Assembly (NCBI RefSeq): GCF_026898135.2
Contig: NZ_CP114035.2
Span: 1,901,501-1,965,500, forward strand
Direction of reading: 5' to 3'
Source: Pseudomonas fortuita
GTDB taxonomy: Bacteria; Pseudomonadota; Gammaproteobacteria; Pseudomonadales; Pseudomonadaceae
DNA length: 64,000 nucleotides
Part shown: positions 33,661-42,343 of the stretch, one piece after another
How the letters are laid out: every line of letters begins with the position of its first letter
Numbering within the stretch: position 1 is the stretch's first letter
Notes under the pieces: model-generated
What the model saw: the letters and a program-made list of their open reading frames with translations, nothing else
The model's database searches: none
What the model was told of the DNA's origin: nothing
Position numbers and translations under genes: made by a program

Positions 33661-34282
33661 ATGAACGCCATTACGACCAGCAACCATCAGCCTTGGAACA
33701 AAGCAAAATTGGTCGGGCAGAAAGCTCCGCTCCGACTGAAAGATATCTGGGCCATTCGGGTAAGGCTCCAAATCGCGGAGGAAACTCGTGATTTAGCCCT
33801 TTTCGATCTGGCCATCGATAGCCAAGCTACGAGCCTGCGATCTGACCAAGCTTCGCGTACGCGACGTTGCTCATGGGGAGCACGTGTCATCGCGGGCGAT
33901 AGTGATTCAGCAGAAAACCCAACGTCCCGTACAGTTTGAAATTACAGAGCAAACGCGGCTGGCCCTACAGGCCTGGATACATCAAGCCCAACTCCACAGC
34001 GAGGATTGTCTTTTCCCAAGCCGGCTACACGCCTCAGCGCATCTCTCCAACCGGCAGTACGCCCGAATCGTCAAAGCGTGGATAAAGTCTATTGGGCTAG
34101 ATCCTGCTAGGTACGGCACCCACACGATGAGACGTACAAAGGCATCGCTGATCTATTGCAGGACAAAGAACCTGAGAGCAGTTCAGCTCCTGCTCGGCCA
34201 TACAAAGCTTGAAAGCACGGTGCGATACCTGGGCATTGAAGTCGATGACGCATTGGAGATGGCAGAGCACACGGAGGTCTGA
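33661..34282 (+). pseudogene. Frameshifted tyrosine recombinase
   Basis: Two frames together give a recombinase of about 206 residues. Frame 1 from 33661 (MNAITTSNHQPWNKAKLVG) runs to AIDS at 33822. One extra C at about 33823 shifts the frame; removing it restores KLRACDLTKLRVRDVAHGEHV and the rest. The later part holds THTMRRTKASLIY (HxxR) and LLGHTKLESTVRYLGIE (H and Tyr), so the catalytic set R-H-R-H-Y was complete before the frameshift. The ribosome site GGAGGACAAGCC is intact. This is a short orphan integrase common in pseudomonads. If the extra base is a sequencing error the gene would be intact. Confidence 0.8.
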
Positions 34283-34299
34283 CAGCGTCCAGCGACGGT

Positions 34300-34355
34300 C
34301 GAGGAATGACCGTCGCGATTCGACCCATATCTGCCGCTCACGGACGGTCACGTCC
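34300..34355. repeat. Dispersed repeat, copy a
   Basis: Contains TTCGACCCATATCTGCC and flanking GACCGTC / GACGGTC half-palindromes. It is a diverged member of the family seen at 35837, 41470 and 46931. It follows the broken recombinase. Confidence 0.5.
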
Positions 34356-34482
34356 GGCCCGGGAAGTATCTATCCGTGAGCTTTCTTAACCACTTCAAGC
34401 TTACATGCGCCCTTTGCACGGCAGCCATTTTTCAGGCCGCGATTGTCAGTAATCTTAGTTGCGCGAGAGTAAATCAGGCGAT

Positions 34483-35424
34483 TTACCGGCTGCCATCTGA
34501 TAGTCGAAACTCTACTGTGAGGTGACTGACTTCGTGAACAGGTTTGAGCCGCTCACGAATGCTGTCGGCGTTCGCAGTGGCGTCGCCAAGGACGCTGACG
34601 ATGGCAGCATGGGCTTGTGGCCCTACCCGCCAGACGTGCAGGTCCGTAATGGAGGCATCTCCCGGCTTCTCAACCAGTTCGCGAATTTCCTCGGCAACGT
34701 GCATATCTGTCTGGTCCAGCAGTACCCCAGCTGTAATCCCCATCAAGCTCCAGGCCCAACGTGCGATGACAATGGCGCCTACGATGCCCATGGCCGGGTC
34801 CAGCCACACCCAGCCGAGATATCGCCCGGCGAGCAGTGCAATTATGGCCAGCACCGAAGTGAGTGCGTCAGCGATGACATGGACGTAGGCCGACTTCAGG
34901 TTGTTGTCATGGCCGTGATGGGCATGGCCGTGATCATCATGATCGTGCCCATGACTGTGCCCGTGACCCAGCAACAGCGCACTGACGAGGTTGACGACCA
35001 GGCCGACAACTGCGATGAGCGTAGCAGTACCGAACTGAACATCTGTTGGCTGCAAGAGGCGCATGACAGACTCAACTGCGATGCCCAGGGCGACCAGGCC
35101 GAGAATCAGTGCCGAAGCGAACCCGCCCAGGTCACCAACCTTGCCGGTGCCGAAACTGTAGCGCTGGCTGGATGCATGACGTCTTGCGTATCCGTAAGCG
35201 ACTGCGGCGATGCCCAGCGCCCCGGCGTGGGTTGCCATGTGAAAGCCGTCGGCGAGCAACGCCATCGAGCCTGTGAGATAGCCGGCGGTGATCTCGCCAA
35301 TCATCATCACAACAGTCAGGGCCACAACCCAAAGCGTACGCTTGGCATTTTCGTCGTGGGCCGAGCCAAGGAACATGTGGTCGTGTGTGTGGTTGATGTT
35401 GATGCTGTTCATGGACGTGTTCAC
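34483..35424 (-). CDS. dmeF: Cobalt/nickel efflux protein, CDF family
   Basis: A 313-residue cation diffusion facilitator. It has six membrane segments, HTHDHMFLG and GHGHSHGHDHDDHGHAHHGHD histidine loops, and metal-site pairs on helices 2 and 5 (MALLADGFHMATH with D..H, and HVIADALTSV with H...D). The length and the long HD-rich loop match DmeF-type Co/Ni exporters. GTG at 35424 overlaps the regulator stop (GTGA); ATG at 35412 is an alternative. The gene is co-transcribed with the DmeR/RcnR-type regulator and is thus metal-induced. Confidence 0.88.
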   Translation of the reverse strand: MNTSMNSININHTHDHMFLGSAHDENAKRTLWVVALTVVMMIGEITAGYLTGSMALLADGFHMATHAGALGIAAVAYGYARRHASSQRYSFGTGKVGDLGGFASALILGLVALGIAVESVMRLLQPTDVQFGTATLIAVVGLVVNLVSALLLGHGHSHGHDHDDHGHAHHGHDNNLKSAYVHVIADALTSVLAIIALLAGRYLGWVWLDPAMGIVGAIVIARWAWSLMGITAGVLLDQTDMHVAEEIRELVEKPGDASITDLHVWRVGPQAHAAIVSVLGDATANADSIRERLKPVHEVSHLTVEFRLSDGSR

Positions 35425-35696
35425 TTGGAGTAGCGTCGGATGGCTTCCAGTAGCTCTTCGACACCCTTGCTACGCTCTTCTTCGCTGAGTGCTGGGTTAG
35501 CGACATGCTCCCGTGCATGGTCCTCGATGATTTCCTCCATCAAGCCATTGATGGCTCCGCGAGTAGCGGCAACAAGGTGAAGTGTTTTGGCGCAATCGTG
35601 GTCTGATTCCAATGCCCGTTCAACGGCTTGGATTTGCCCGGCGATGCGTTTTACGCGCTTGAGAAGATCGTCTTTGTTTGCTGCGATATGACCCAT
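35421..35696 (-). CDS. dmeR: DmeR/RcnR-type Co/Ni-responsive repressor
   Basis: A 91-residue CsoR/RcnR family repressor. The metal ligands of RcnR are all present at the same numbers: His3, Cys35, His60 and His64, with the free N terminus (MGH). The body reads LLKRVKRIAGQIQAVERAL and AATRGAINGLMEEIIEDH. It should repress the dmeR-dmeF operon until cobalt or nickel binds. Two identical 17-base operator-like repeats lie directly upstream. Confidence 0.9.
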   Translation of the reverse strand: MGHIAANKDDLLKRVKRIAGQIQAVERALESDHDCAKTLHLVAATRGAINGLMEEIIEDHAREHVANPALSEEERSKGVEELLEAIRRYSK

Positions 35697-35699
35697 GGG

Positions 35700-35750
35700 A
35701 TACCCCCTATACCTATCTACGCCTATGATAGGCATACCCCCTATACCTAT
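35700..35750 (-). promoter_or_regulatory. Two operator-like direct repeats for DmeR
   Basis: The sequence ATACCCCCTATACCTAT occurs twice, at 35700-35716 and 35734-35750, centred 34 bases apart. A C-tract flanked by AT bases is the form of RcnR/DmeR-type operators. The promoter of dmeRF should overlap it. Confidence 0.75.
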
Positions 35751-35836
35751 GCAAGGTCGTTGCCCGAAACCCCAGGCAGGTAAAGTCAGATAAGAGCTAG
35801 AGGGAACGGGTATCTGTTTGTACCGACAGCTGTTCT

Positions 35837-35880
35837 CCGCAAAGGGCAGCTTCGGGTCGATAGCAGTCTGCGATCGGCTG
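35837..35880. repeat. Dispersed repeat, copy b
   Basis: Contains GGGCAGCTTCGGGTCGATAG, a diverged copy of the repeat seen at 41470 and 46931, in the 413-base gap between dmeR and the receptor gene. Confidence 0.5.
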
Positions 35881-35910
35881 ACTTCAACCCTGAGCGGGCA
35901 CCATCTGCAT

Positions 35911-35953
35911 CGGGGCCGCTTCGCGCCCCATCGCCGACAAGCCCGGCTCCCAC
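35911..35953. repeat. REP-like element
   Basis: GGGGCCGCTTCGCGCCCC followed by ATCGCCGACAAGCCCGGCTC matches the P. putida REP style (palindrome plus GCCGGCAAGCCGGCTCCCA-type tail) with small changes. The remaining gap to 36109 shows no gene. Confidence 0.6.
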
Positions 35954-36109
35954 TGGTACAGTGCTGGCCTGAAAGCTGGTGACACCCCTGCGAAAGCCAG
36001 AGGCCAGCACAGTACTTCCAGGTCACCGACGCCGTCAGGTTGCTCGGGGCGCTGTAACTGGCAGGCGTGAACCAGGCATGCCAGTCGTGCATCTATTGTC
36101 GCGTCTATT

Positions 36110-38545
36110 TCAGAAGCTGTACCGGGCAGTGACAGTGAAGTTACGCAGATCACCATAGACGTCGTACGGGCTCCAGGTGTTGTTGCTGGCGATTCCCTGG
36201 TAGTACTTCTTGTCAAACACGTTGTTCACGTTCAACCGCGTGTCGAGCTTCTCGCTAACCTTGTAGCCCACCATCAACCCGTATACCGCGTAAGCACCTT
36301 GGTCGATGTGATAATTGCCGAACGCATTGGAACCTTTGTTGAAGATGCTGCTCTGGGCATAGACGTTGCCGCCGACACGCCATTTGTGCAACTCGCCCGG
36401 CAAGGTGTAGGTGGTGCTGAGCTTGAACAGGTGTTCGGGCAGGTCGGTGTCGAACTTCGTGCCCTCTTTGGTTTTGTCGGCGTCCTTGCGGTATTGGGTC
36501 TGCGAGTAGGTGTAGCCAGCGCCCACCTGCCAGTTCGGGGTCAATGCCCCCATCAACTCCAGGTCGATACCCTGGGTACGCACCTTGCCGGAGGCTTCGT
36601 AGCAGGTAAAGTTGGTGCAACCGGCCTGGTCGGTAGTTTCCGCCGCGCGATTTTCCTGATCGATCTGGAAGACAGCCACGCTGGCATTGAGCGCGCCGTC
36701 GAAGTACTCACCCTTGATACCTATTTCGTAGTTCTTGCCTTCGATCGGGCGGATGATCGAGGCATCTCGGGCCAGTGCCGACTGGGGCATGAAGATATCG
36801 GTGTAGCTTGCGTAGACCGAGTGATGGTCATCGAGGTCGTAGATCACGCCGGCGTAACGGGTAACGTTACGGGTTACCTTGTAGTCGGCATTGGTGTAGT
36901 AGCCATCATTGATCTCGCTGTACACCGACTGGTTGTCATACCAGTCCAAACGCGCGCCAACGATCAGCTTGAGCGGGTCGGCCAGGTTGATCCGGGTGGT
37001 GGCATAAACCCCTTCCTGCTCGACGTGCTCGCTGAGGGTGTAGATGTCGGCCACAGAAGGCTTGCTCACACCACTTGGGTTGACGCTGAACAGATCGTCG
37101 ACCGGCAGGAACACGGTACCGCCGTGGGCGCTGGTCTTGACTTCACGCTTGCTGGCACCGACCACCAGCTCATGCTGGCGCTCGAGCAACTTGAACGGGC
37201 CACTGGCGTACACATCGTAGGTGGACTGGTCATAGTCACGCCGCTGGTTGAACACCCGCTGGCGGAGAACTTCTGCAGCCGGCGTGCCGGTGCGCTCGAA
37301 CACCGCCCCTTGCATGGCAAAGTCCGACCAGCTCTTGGAAGCGGCCAGGTGCAGGCGCCAGTCGTTGCCAAAGCTGTGGTCGAGCTCGGCGAAAGCCGTG
37401 GTGTTGTCGATGTCCTGATAGCTCCAGTCGTAACCAACGTTAGTGGAGCGGGAGTAACCGACGTGGCTGCCATCACGGTTGACCGGCAGGCCACCCCAGT
37501 TGATGTTGTTATTGTCGTTCTGGTTGGAGGCACCCAGGCTCAGGGTGGTGCTGTCGGTCAGGTCGAACTCGGTGATGCCATAGAACAGGCCACGCTCGCG
37601 ACCCGCGTAGTCCTGGTAGCTGTCCTTGTCGTGGTAGGCGCCCACGAAACGCCCGCGCACGCTGGCGCTGTCACTGAGCGGGCCACTGAGGTCCAGCTCG
37701 CCGCGGTAGTTGTCCCAACTGCCGGCGGAACCTGTGACGCTGCCCTGGAACTGCTGGGTGGGCCGTTTGCGCACCATGTTGATCGCCGCCGACGGGTTGC
37801 CTGCACCCTGCATCATGCCCGTGGCACCGCGCACGATTTCGACCCGGTCATACGGGGCCATATCGGCTGCGGCGACCCAGTCGGCGTTGTAGGTTGTCGG
37901 CAAGCCGTCGAACATCAGGTTGGTGACGGGAAAGCCACGCGAGAAATACTCGCTGTTGGCTGGGCGTGCTGCCGACATCCGCAGGCCGGGGGTGGCCTGC
38001 ACCACGTCATCGAGGCTGCGCATGGCCTGGTCGTCCATCCGTTGCCGGGTGATGACCGTTACCGACTGCGGCGTTTCGCGTATGGACAAAGGCAGCTTGG
38101 TGGCGCTCTGCATGGCGCTGGAGGTGTATGAACCAGTGCCTTCGGTGGTACTGCCAAGAGCCTGCCCGGTGATGCTGGTGGCCCCCAGCACCACCGCGCC
38201 ATCGCCACCGTCAACCAGCAAATAGATGCCGTTGGCCTGGCGCACTGCCTGCAGGTTGCTACCAGCAAGCAGCGTGGCAAAACCGCCCGCGACGCTGTAG
38301 CTGCCCCTGAGCCCAGCGGAGCGGCGGCCCTCGGTACTGGCACCGTCGAACGACAGTGTAACGCCCGCGGCGCTGGCGAATTGACCCAAGGTTTCGGTCA
38401 GCGAACCCGGTGCAATATCGTAGCTGCGGGTTTGCTCCTGGGCCACCGATGCGGCAACGGCATTGCCCCCTGCCATGTACATTGCGCCCAAAGCCAGGTG
38501 TACGGCCAATGCCAATGCTGGATGCGACTGTCGCGTGTTGCTCAT
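36110..38545 (-). CDS. TonB-dependent siderophore receptor with signalling domain
   Basis: An 811-residue receptor that imports a ferric siderophore. It has a signal peptide ending near AVAASVAQ, an STN signalling domain (YDIAPGSLTETLGQFASAAGVTLSFDG), a plug (RETPQSVTVITRQRMDDQ, GAGNPSAAINMVRKRPT) and a barrel ending FTVTARYSF. GGGAGGG lies before the ATG at 38545. The STN domain implies control by the sigma/FecR pair directly upstream, but those two genes are broken, so the receptor is probably uncoupled from its signal. The ligand is unknown. Confidence 0.92.
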   Translation of the reverse strand: MSNTRQSHPALALAVHLALGAMYMAGGNAVAASVAQEQTRSYDIAPGSLTETLGQFASAAGVTLSFDGASTEGRRSAGLRGSYSVAGGFATLLAGSNLQAVRQANGIYLLVDGGDGAVVLGATSITGQALGSTTEGTGSYTSSAMQSATKLPLSIRETPQSVTVITRQRMDDQAMRSLDDVVQATPGLRMSAARPANSEYFSRGFPVTNLMFDGLPTTYNADWVAAADMAPYDRVEIVRGATGMMQGAGNPSAAINMVRKRPTQQFQGSVTGSAGSWDNYRGELDLSGPLSDSASVRGRFVGAYHDKDSYQDYAGRERGLFYGITEFDLTDSTTLSLGASNQNDNNNINWGGLPVNRDGSHVGYSRSTNVGYDWSYQDIDNTTAFAELDHSFGNDWRLHLAASKSWSDFAMQGAVFERTGTPAAEVLRQRVFNQRRDYDQSTYDVYASGPFKLLERQHELVVGASKREVKTSAHGGTVFLPVDDLFSVNPSGVSKPSVADIYTLSEHVEQEGVYATTRINLADPLKLIVGARLDWYDNQSVYSEINDGYYTNADYKVTRNVTRYAGVIYDLDDHHSVYASYTDIFMPQSALARDASIIRPIEGKNYEIGIKGEYFDGALNASVAVFQIDQENRAAETTDQAGCTNFTCYEASGKVRTQGIDLELMGALTPNWQVGAGYTYSQTQYRKDADKTKEGTKFDTDLPEHLFKLSTTYTLPGELHKWRVGGNVYAQSSIFNKGSNAFGNYHIDQGAYAVYGLMVGYKVSEKLDTRLNVNNVFDKKYYQGIASNNTWSPYDVYGDLRNFTVTARYSF

Positions 38546-38647
38546 GTTTCCCTCCCCAGGAACATTCGATTGAACATGTGGGAGGAAAAGCCGAACGAGC
38601 TGCCAGCAAAGTGCAAGGTGGCGAACATTTTTTTCCGCGTGCGGCGG

Positions 38648-39590
38648 TCAGCTGCCTGGCAACACGGTCACCCAGTAACGCGTGCGCCGATGCACCTTGA
38701 GCGGGAATGCACTTTCCAGCGCGGTCAGCGCCAGGTCGGTGTCGGCGATCGGGAACGCGCCGGAGATCTTCAAGCGCGCTACGCCAGGGTCGCAGCTCAA
38801 CAAGCCGGGCCGGTAGCGCGACAAATCCGCCAACAGCTCAACCAGCGGGGTGTCGATGGCCACGACGCTGCCTTGCGCCCAGGCAGCGACGCTGGCGTCA
38901 TTGGCACGCAGCGGGCCAATGCCTTGGGCGTTGAACGTTGCGCGCTGGCCGGCTACCAGGCGCATTTCGTAAAACCTGCCGACAGAAACCTCGACAGCTT
39001 TCTCCAGCACGGCCACTTCGCTGCGGTGGTCGTCGACACTGACCTGAAACTGCGTGCCTAGGGCGAACACACGGCCATCGCGGGTGTCGACCATGAACGG
39101 CCGGGCAGCGTGATCGCGTGCAGTGGTGATCAGCACCTGGCCGCGCCGCAACAGCAAACGCCGTTGCTGGCCATCGAAAAACGCGTCCACCGCCGTGTCG
39201 GTGTCCATCAGCATCCGACTGCCATCGGCGAGTTGCACCGTGCGCTGATCACCGACACCCGTACGATAGTCGGCGGCCCAGACCTGCCGGGTTTCGCTGC
39301 GCCAGCCGACACCACCGAGCACACCACCACCCAACAGCACGGCCAGCCCATACAATACCTGGCGGCGGGCCTGCCCTGCGCCGAGCAAGGTCGAAGCGGC
39401 GAGGCGCCCAGGCAAGCCGGCAAAGCGGTCGCTGACCGCCAGCATCCTCTGCCACGCCTCACGGTGCAGCGGGTCGCTGTCGTACCAGCCCTGCCAGCGC
39501 GCTTGCTCCTCTGTGCTGGCCGACTGGGTGGACAACTGCGCATACCAGCGTGCCGCCTCGCGAACGGCCTGGCGCGGGGCAGGCCCTCGA
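38648..39590 (-). pseudogene. FecR-type regulator, N terminus lost
   Basis: The FecR body is intact: a sigma-binding part from PRQAVREAARWYAQL, a membrane segment near VLYGLAVLLGGGVLGGVGW, and a periplasmic domain with YRTGVGDQRTVQLADGSRMLMDTDTAVD. However, the frame has no start codon upstream of TTG at 39535, because the sequence that should hold it is missing: the frame runs straight back into the sigma gene. The first residues are therefore lost or replaced. TTG at 39535 would give a shortened protein missing part of the sigma-binding region. It was once co-transcribed with the sigma gene and the receptor. Confidence 0.75.
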
Positions 39591-39982
39591 GTTGCGCCAG
39601 CACGAACACCTCGCGCACCTTGGCGCCGAGGCCGGCGAGCATTCGGTCGAGCTCGATCAGGGTTTCGAACACCATCACCTGGGCTTCGGAGCTGGGCACG
39701 TGGGTCTCAGGCGAAGCGGCCAGTGCTTCGAGGTAAGCCTGCTCCAACGAGCGACGGCGATACAGGTCGATCATCAAGCCTTTGGCCACCTTCGACAGGT
39801 AGTGCCGGGGGGCGCGGATCTCATCGGCGGTACGCGCCTTGAGTACCTTGAGGAACGTATCCTGCACCAGGTCCGCAGCATCGCAGTGGTTGCCCATACG
39901 CTTGCGCAACCAGCCGAGCAGCCAAGGGCTGTGTTCGACGTAGAGCGTGCCGACGGAGGCAGAAACAGACGAGTCGGCCGAG
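39575..39982 (-). pseudogene. FecI-type ECF sigma factor, truncated
   Basis: Region 2 is well kept (TLYVEHSPWLLGWLRKRMGNHCDAADLVQDTFLKVL), but region 4 stops after KVREVFVLAQLEG: the helix-turn-helix is missing, and the frame runs on out of phase through the FecR gene (LPRARPFARRHAG). A deletion with its junction near 39580-39585 best explains it. No ATG, GTG or TTG lies in frame between the upstream stop and TTG at 39909, so the start may also be lost. A factor without region 4.2 should not bind -35 elements. Confidence 0.75.
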
Positions 39983-39994
39983 ATGGAGGCTATC

Positions 39995-40020
39995 TCAAAT
40001 AGGAATTGCTCTTATTATTG
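39995..40020 (-). promoter_or_regulatory. Putative Fur box before the broken sigma gene
   Basis: On the minus strand AATAATAAGAGCAATTCC followed by TATTTG resembles paired Fur hexamers with imperfect dyad symmetry, in the position seen for intact fecI-type genes. Pattern match only. Confidence 0.45.
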
Positions 40021-40045
40021 TTTGTGAGCGTGAGGACTGGCAATA

Positions 40046-40133
40046 CCTGTGGCTGCGGGTTTACCCGCAAAGCAGGCGGTGCGGTGGATGGCACCGGCTG
40101 TGCAGGTGTTCGCGGCTGAACCCGCTCCCACAA
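40046..40133. repeat. Pair of inverted REP elements (REPIN-like)
   Basis: CTGTGGCTGCGGGTTTACCC (from 40047) and GCGGCTGAACCCGCTCCCAC (40112-40131) are REP units in opposite orientation, about 35 bases apart, as in P. putida REP pairs. The stretch 40021-40315 otherwise holds no gene. Confidence 0.65.
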
Positions 40134-40315
40134 AGTGGGCTGCCCCCAAGAAAGAGCAGACGGGGCTCTGAAGCGTATGTCGACCGGCGCTTCCTTGCAG
40201 ATGAGGGCGCGTCATTCAACCTGTCAGCTGACCAGGGCGGTGCAGTTGACCGCATCGCCCATTGCCGTAGAATCGCGCGCCCCAATTTCAACAAGCATGG
40301 CGAGAGGGAGCTTCA

Positions 40316-40858
40316 ATGCAACGGGTGATGATCATTGGTCAGCCGGGTTCTGGGAAAAGTACCCTGGCGCGCAAGCTGGGCGAGCGCACGGGCTTGCCGG
40401 TCGTGCATATCGACACGATTCATTGGCAGCCAGGCTGGGTGGAGCGGAGCCGGGACGAGAAGACGCGTCTATGCCACGAGGTCGAGGCTCGTGAGCGCTG
40501 GATCTTCGAAGGCGGCCATTCGGCCACATGGAGCAACCGCCTGGCCCGCGCTGACATGGTGATATGGATCGATCGCTCGGCGCCGCTTCGATTCTGGCGC
40601 GTGCTCCTCAGAACGATGCTGAACCGCGGTCGGTCCCGGCCAGACTTGCCGGATGACTGCCCGGAACTGCTGGCCACCCTGCCGGAGTTTTTCAGGTTCA
40701 TGTGGCGGACGAAAACCTCGTCTCGCAAGGCAATGAAGCGATTCGTGGCGACGGTGCCGTCGGGGTGTCGCGTGGTCTGCCTGCGGTCCAATCGGGAGAC
40801 CGAGATTTTTCTCGCAAGCATGGGCACGCAGCCTGATGGGGTTGTGCAAGGTCATTAG
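40316..40858 (+). CDS. P-loop kinase, FlaR / DNA topology modulation type
   Basis: A 180-residue adenylate-kinase-like ATPase. Walker A is GQPGSGKS (residues 8-15), followed by LARKLGERTGLPVVHIDTIHWQPGW, and the sequences WIFEGGHSATW and ADMVIWIDRS. This is the pattern of the so-called topology modulation (FlaR) proteins. The physiological substrate is unknown. It appears as a single gene with a ribosome site GAGAGGGAG before the ATG. GrpB-family genes often accompany such kinases, as here at 40921. Confidence 0.83.
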   Translation: MQRVMIIGQPGSGKSTLARKLGERTGLPVVHIDTIHWQPGWVERSRDEKTRLCHEVEARERWIFEGGHSATWSNRLARADMVIWIDRSAPLRFWRVLLRTMLNRGRSRPDLPDDCPELLATLPEFFRFMWRTKTSSRKAMKRFVATVPSGCRVVCLRSNRETEIFLASMGTQPDGVVQGH

Positions 40859-40920
40859 ATGGCGGCGGGCGCCTGCCGAAACGGCGCATTAGAACGTTCT
40901 TACCTGCCCAAGGATGGCCC

Positions 40921-41433
40921 ATGGCGCTGACCAGCAAGATCACGACCCACAACCCCGCATGGCCGCAACGGTACGAAGCGGACAAACTGCTGCTCGCCTT
41001 GGCATTCGGCGATGAGCTTGTCGCCATGCACCATGTAGGCAGCACAGCTGTCCCGCAACTTGCAGCCAAGCCTGAAATCGATGTGCTGATCGAGGTTTCG
41101 GAGCATCGCAATGAGGCAGCGCGGGACGAGGTTCTGCTGACGCTGGGGTATGTACGCGGCAGTGACCTGTCGCAAGGGCACCATTTCTACCGCCGCAATG
41201 TTGGCGAGGTGCGAACCCACAAGATCCACATTTGCAGGTGTGGCCATCAATCAGTCATCCAGATGCTGACGTTCAGAGATCTGCTCAGGAACGACAGCTT
41301 ACTTCGGCAGCGATATCAAGACCTAAAGATTGAGCTGGAAGCCACCAATACCGGCGGTATGGCTGAGTATCTGGAAAAGAAGGGGCCGTTCATTATCGCG
41401 GCGTTGCTTGAGGGGGATAACAGGCGACGGTGA
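40921..41433 (+). CDS. GrpB family nucleotidyltransferase-like protein
   Basis: A 170-residue GrpB/UPF0157 protein of the nucleotidyltransferase fold. Marks are: HHVGSTAVPQLAAKPEIDVLIEV (GS...D.D metal motif) and HFYRRNVGEVRTHKIHIC. Reactions of the family are not firmly known; some members are linked to CoA or nucleotide transfer. It lies 62 bases after the kinase gene. The C terminus is complete (MAEYLEKKGPFIIAALLEG). Confidence 0.85.
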   Translation: MALTSKITTHNPAWPQRYEADKLLLALAFGDELVAMHHVGSTAVPQLAAKPEIDVLIEVSEHRNEAARDEVLLTLGYVRGSDLSQGHHFYRRNVGEVRTHKIHICRCGHQSVIQMLTFRDLLRNDSLLRQRYQDLKIELEATNTGGMAEYLEKKGPFIIAALLEGDNRRR

Positions 41434-41469
41434 TGGTCCGCTAGGGGGCGGCAGCTGCCGGTCGCGCAC

Positions 41470-41527
41470 GACCGCTTTCGACCCATAGCTGCCCTTGGCG
41501 GAGGGCAGCTAACGGCCAAAAGCGGTC
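41470..41527. repeat. Dispersed repeat, copy c (palindromic)
   Basis: TTCGACCCATAGCTGCCC, then GCGGAGGGCAGCTAACGG, flanked by GACCGCTTT and AAAGCGGTC-like ends. This is a hairpin-forming copy of the repeat family. It directly precedes the decayed oxidoreductase. Confidence 0.6.
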
Positions 41528-41564
41528 AGTGACAATATTCGCAAAGTCTGCCGCTCAGCTTCCC

Positions 41565-41833
41565 GAAGACCGATCTCGACTATTCGTTAGGTACAGCACC
41601 ATCGCTGCGCGAGCCGCATCTTTGACTGCTGCTCCGCGCAGTGCTGCAATGGGGTCACGTTATCCGTATAGGATGTTGCTCCATGCGAGTGAATCTCCAA
41701 ACACTCCCGACGCGATACCTTCAGCCTCAACCAAGGTGATATTCGCGCCTTTATCAGCCAGGTGTTACGCCAGCGAAGCGCCCACGATGCCGGCACTAAT
41801 GACAACGACTCGTTTGTCCAGAGCATTTCCCAT
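41565..41833 (-). pseudogene. Decayed FAD-dependent oxidoreductase, N-terminal relic
   Basis: On the minus strand one frame reads KRVVVISAGIVGASLA, stop, HLADKGANITLVEAEGIASG, then LAWSN, stop, and DPIAALRGAAV. This is the Rossmann start of a DadA/SoxA-type FAD oxidoreductase with at least two stop codons; the canonical GAG residue is also changed to SAG. Only about 90 codons remain. The stretch 41840-42343 has no gene I can support. Confidence 0.7.
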
Positions 41834-42343
41834 ATCAACCTTCACTCTGTAGACCTGAAGGCGGTTTCAGTGTCTGCCTCTGGTCGATTTCTGCTTGTCG
41901 TAAGGGGTAGCAGTTGTCGTCCAGAAAGCAGATGTAAATTTGTCTGAAGTGGCGAAATAGCTGCCAAAATCATCGTGTTAAAACGCCGCCTGAAATGGCA
42001 GCAAGATAAGCGCGTGAGTGTTGTTGGCACTGGAGGGTAGCGAAAAATCGTTCAGCTACTACGGTAAGCGTCATCAACGACTATAGTCATTGGTGAGCCA
42101 GAGCGAATCTGACCATTCCCCTGCCAACCTGGCCTAATCCAATTCCGCGATTACACGGCGGATCTTCTTGTGTTCCTTGATGCGGAACGTGAACGTTTCG
42201 CTGCCGAAATCACTCAGGCTCAGGCTGAGATCGAGGCAGCGTTGTCTTTTTTTGAACCCCTTGATGGTGGATGGAGTTATCCCACCGGGCACGTCGCATC
42301 CCACTGAGCACGTCCCAACCACCCATCTATCAAGGTTCAAGCA

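Noticed and set aside
34522..35433. A 303-codon open frame opposite dmeF
   Set aside because: Antisense to a strongly supported CDF gene; low-complexity and unlike any protein I know.
36299..38131. A 610-codon open frame on the + strand opposite the second TonB receptor gene
   Set aside because: It is a shadow of the receptor gene caused by high third-position GC; the minus-strand frame has a clear family match and ribosome site, the + frame has neither.
42134..42340. A 68-codon minus-strand frame before the peroxiredoxin gene
   Set aside because: It might be the end of a gene relic (ETFTFRIKEHKKIRRVIAELD), but no family is recognised and it has no supported start.
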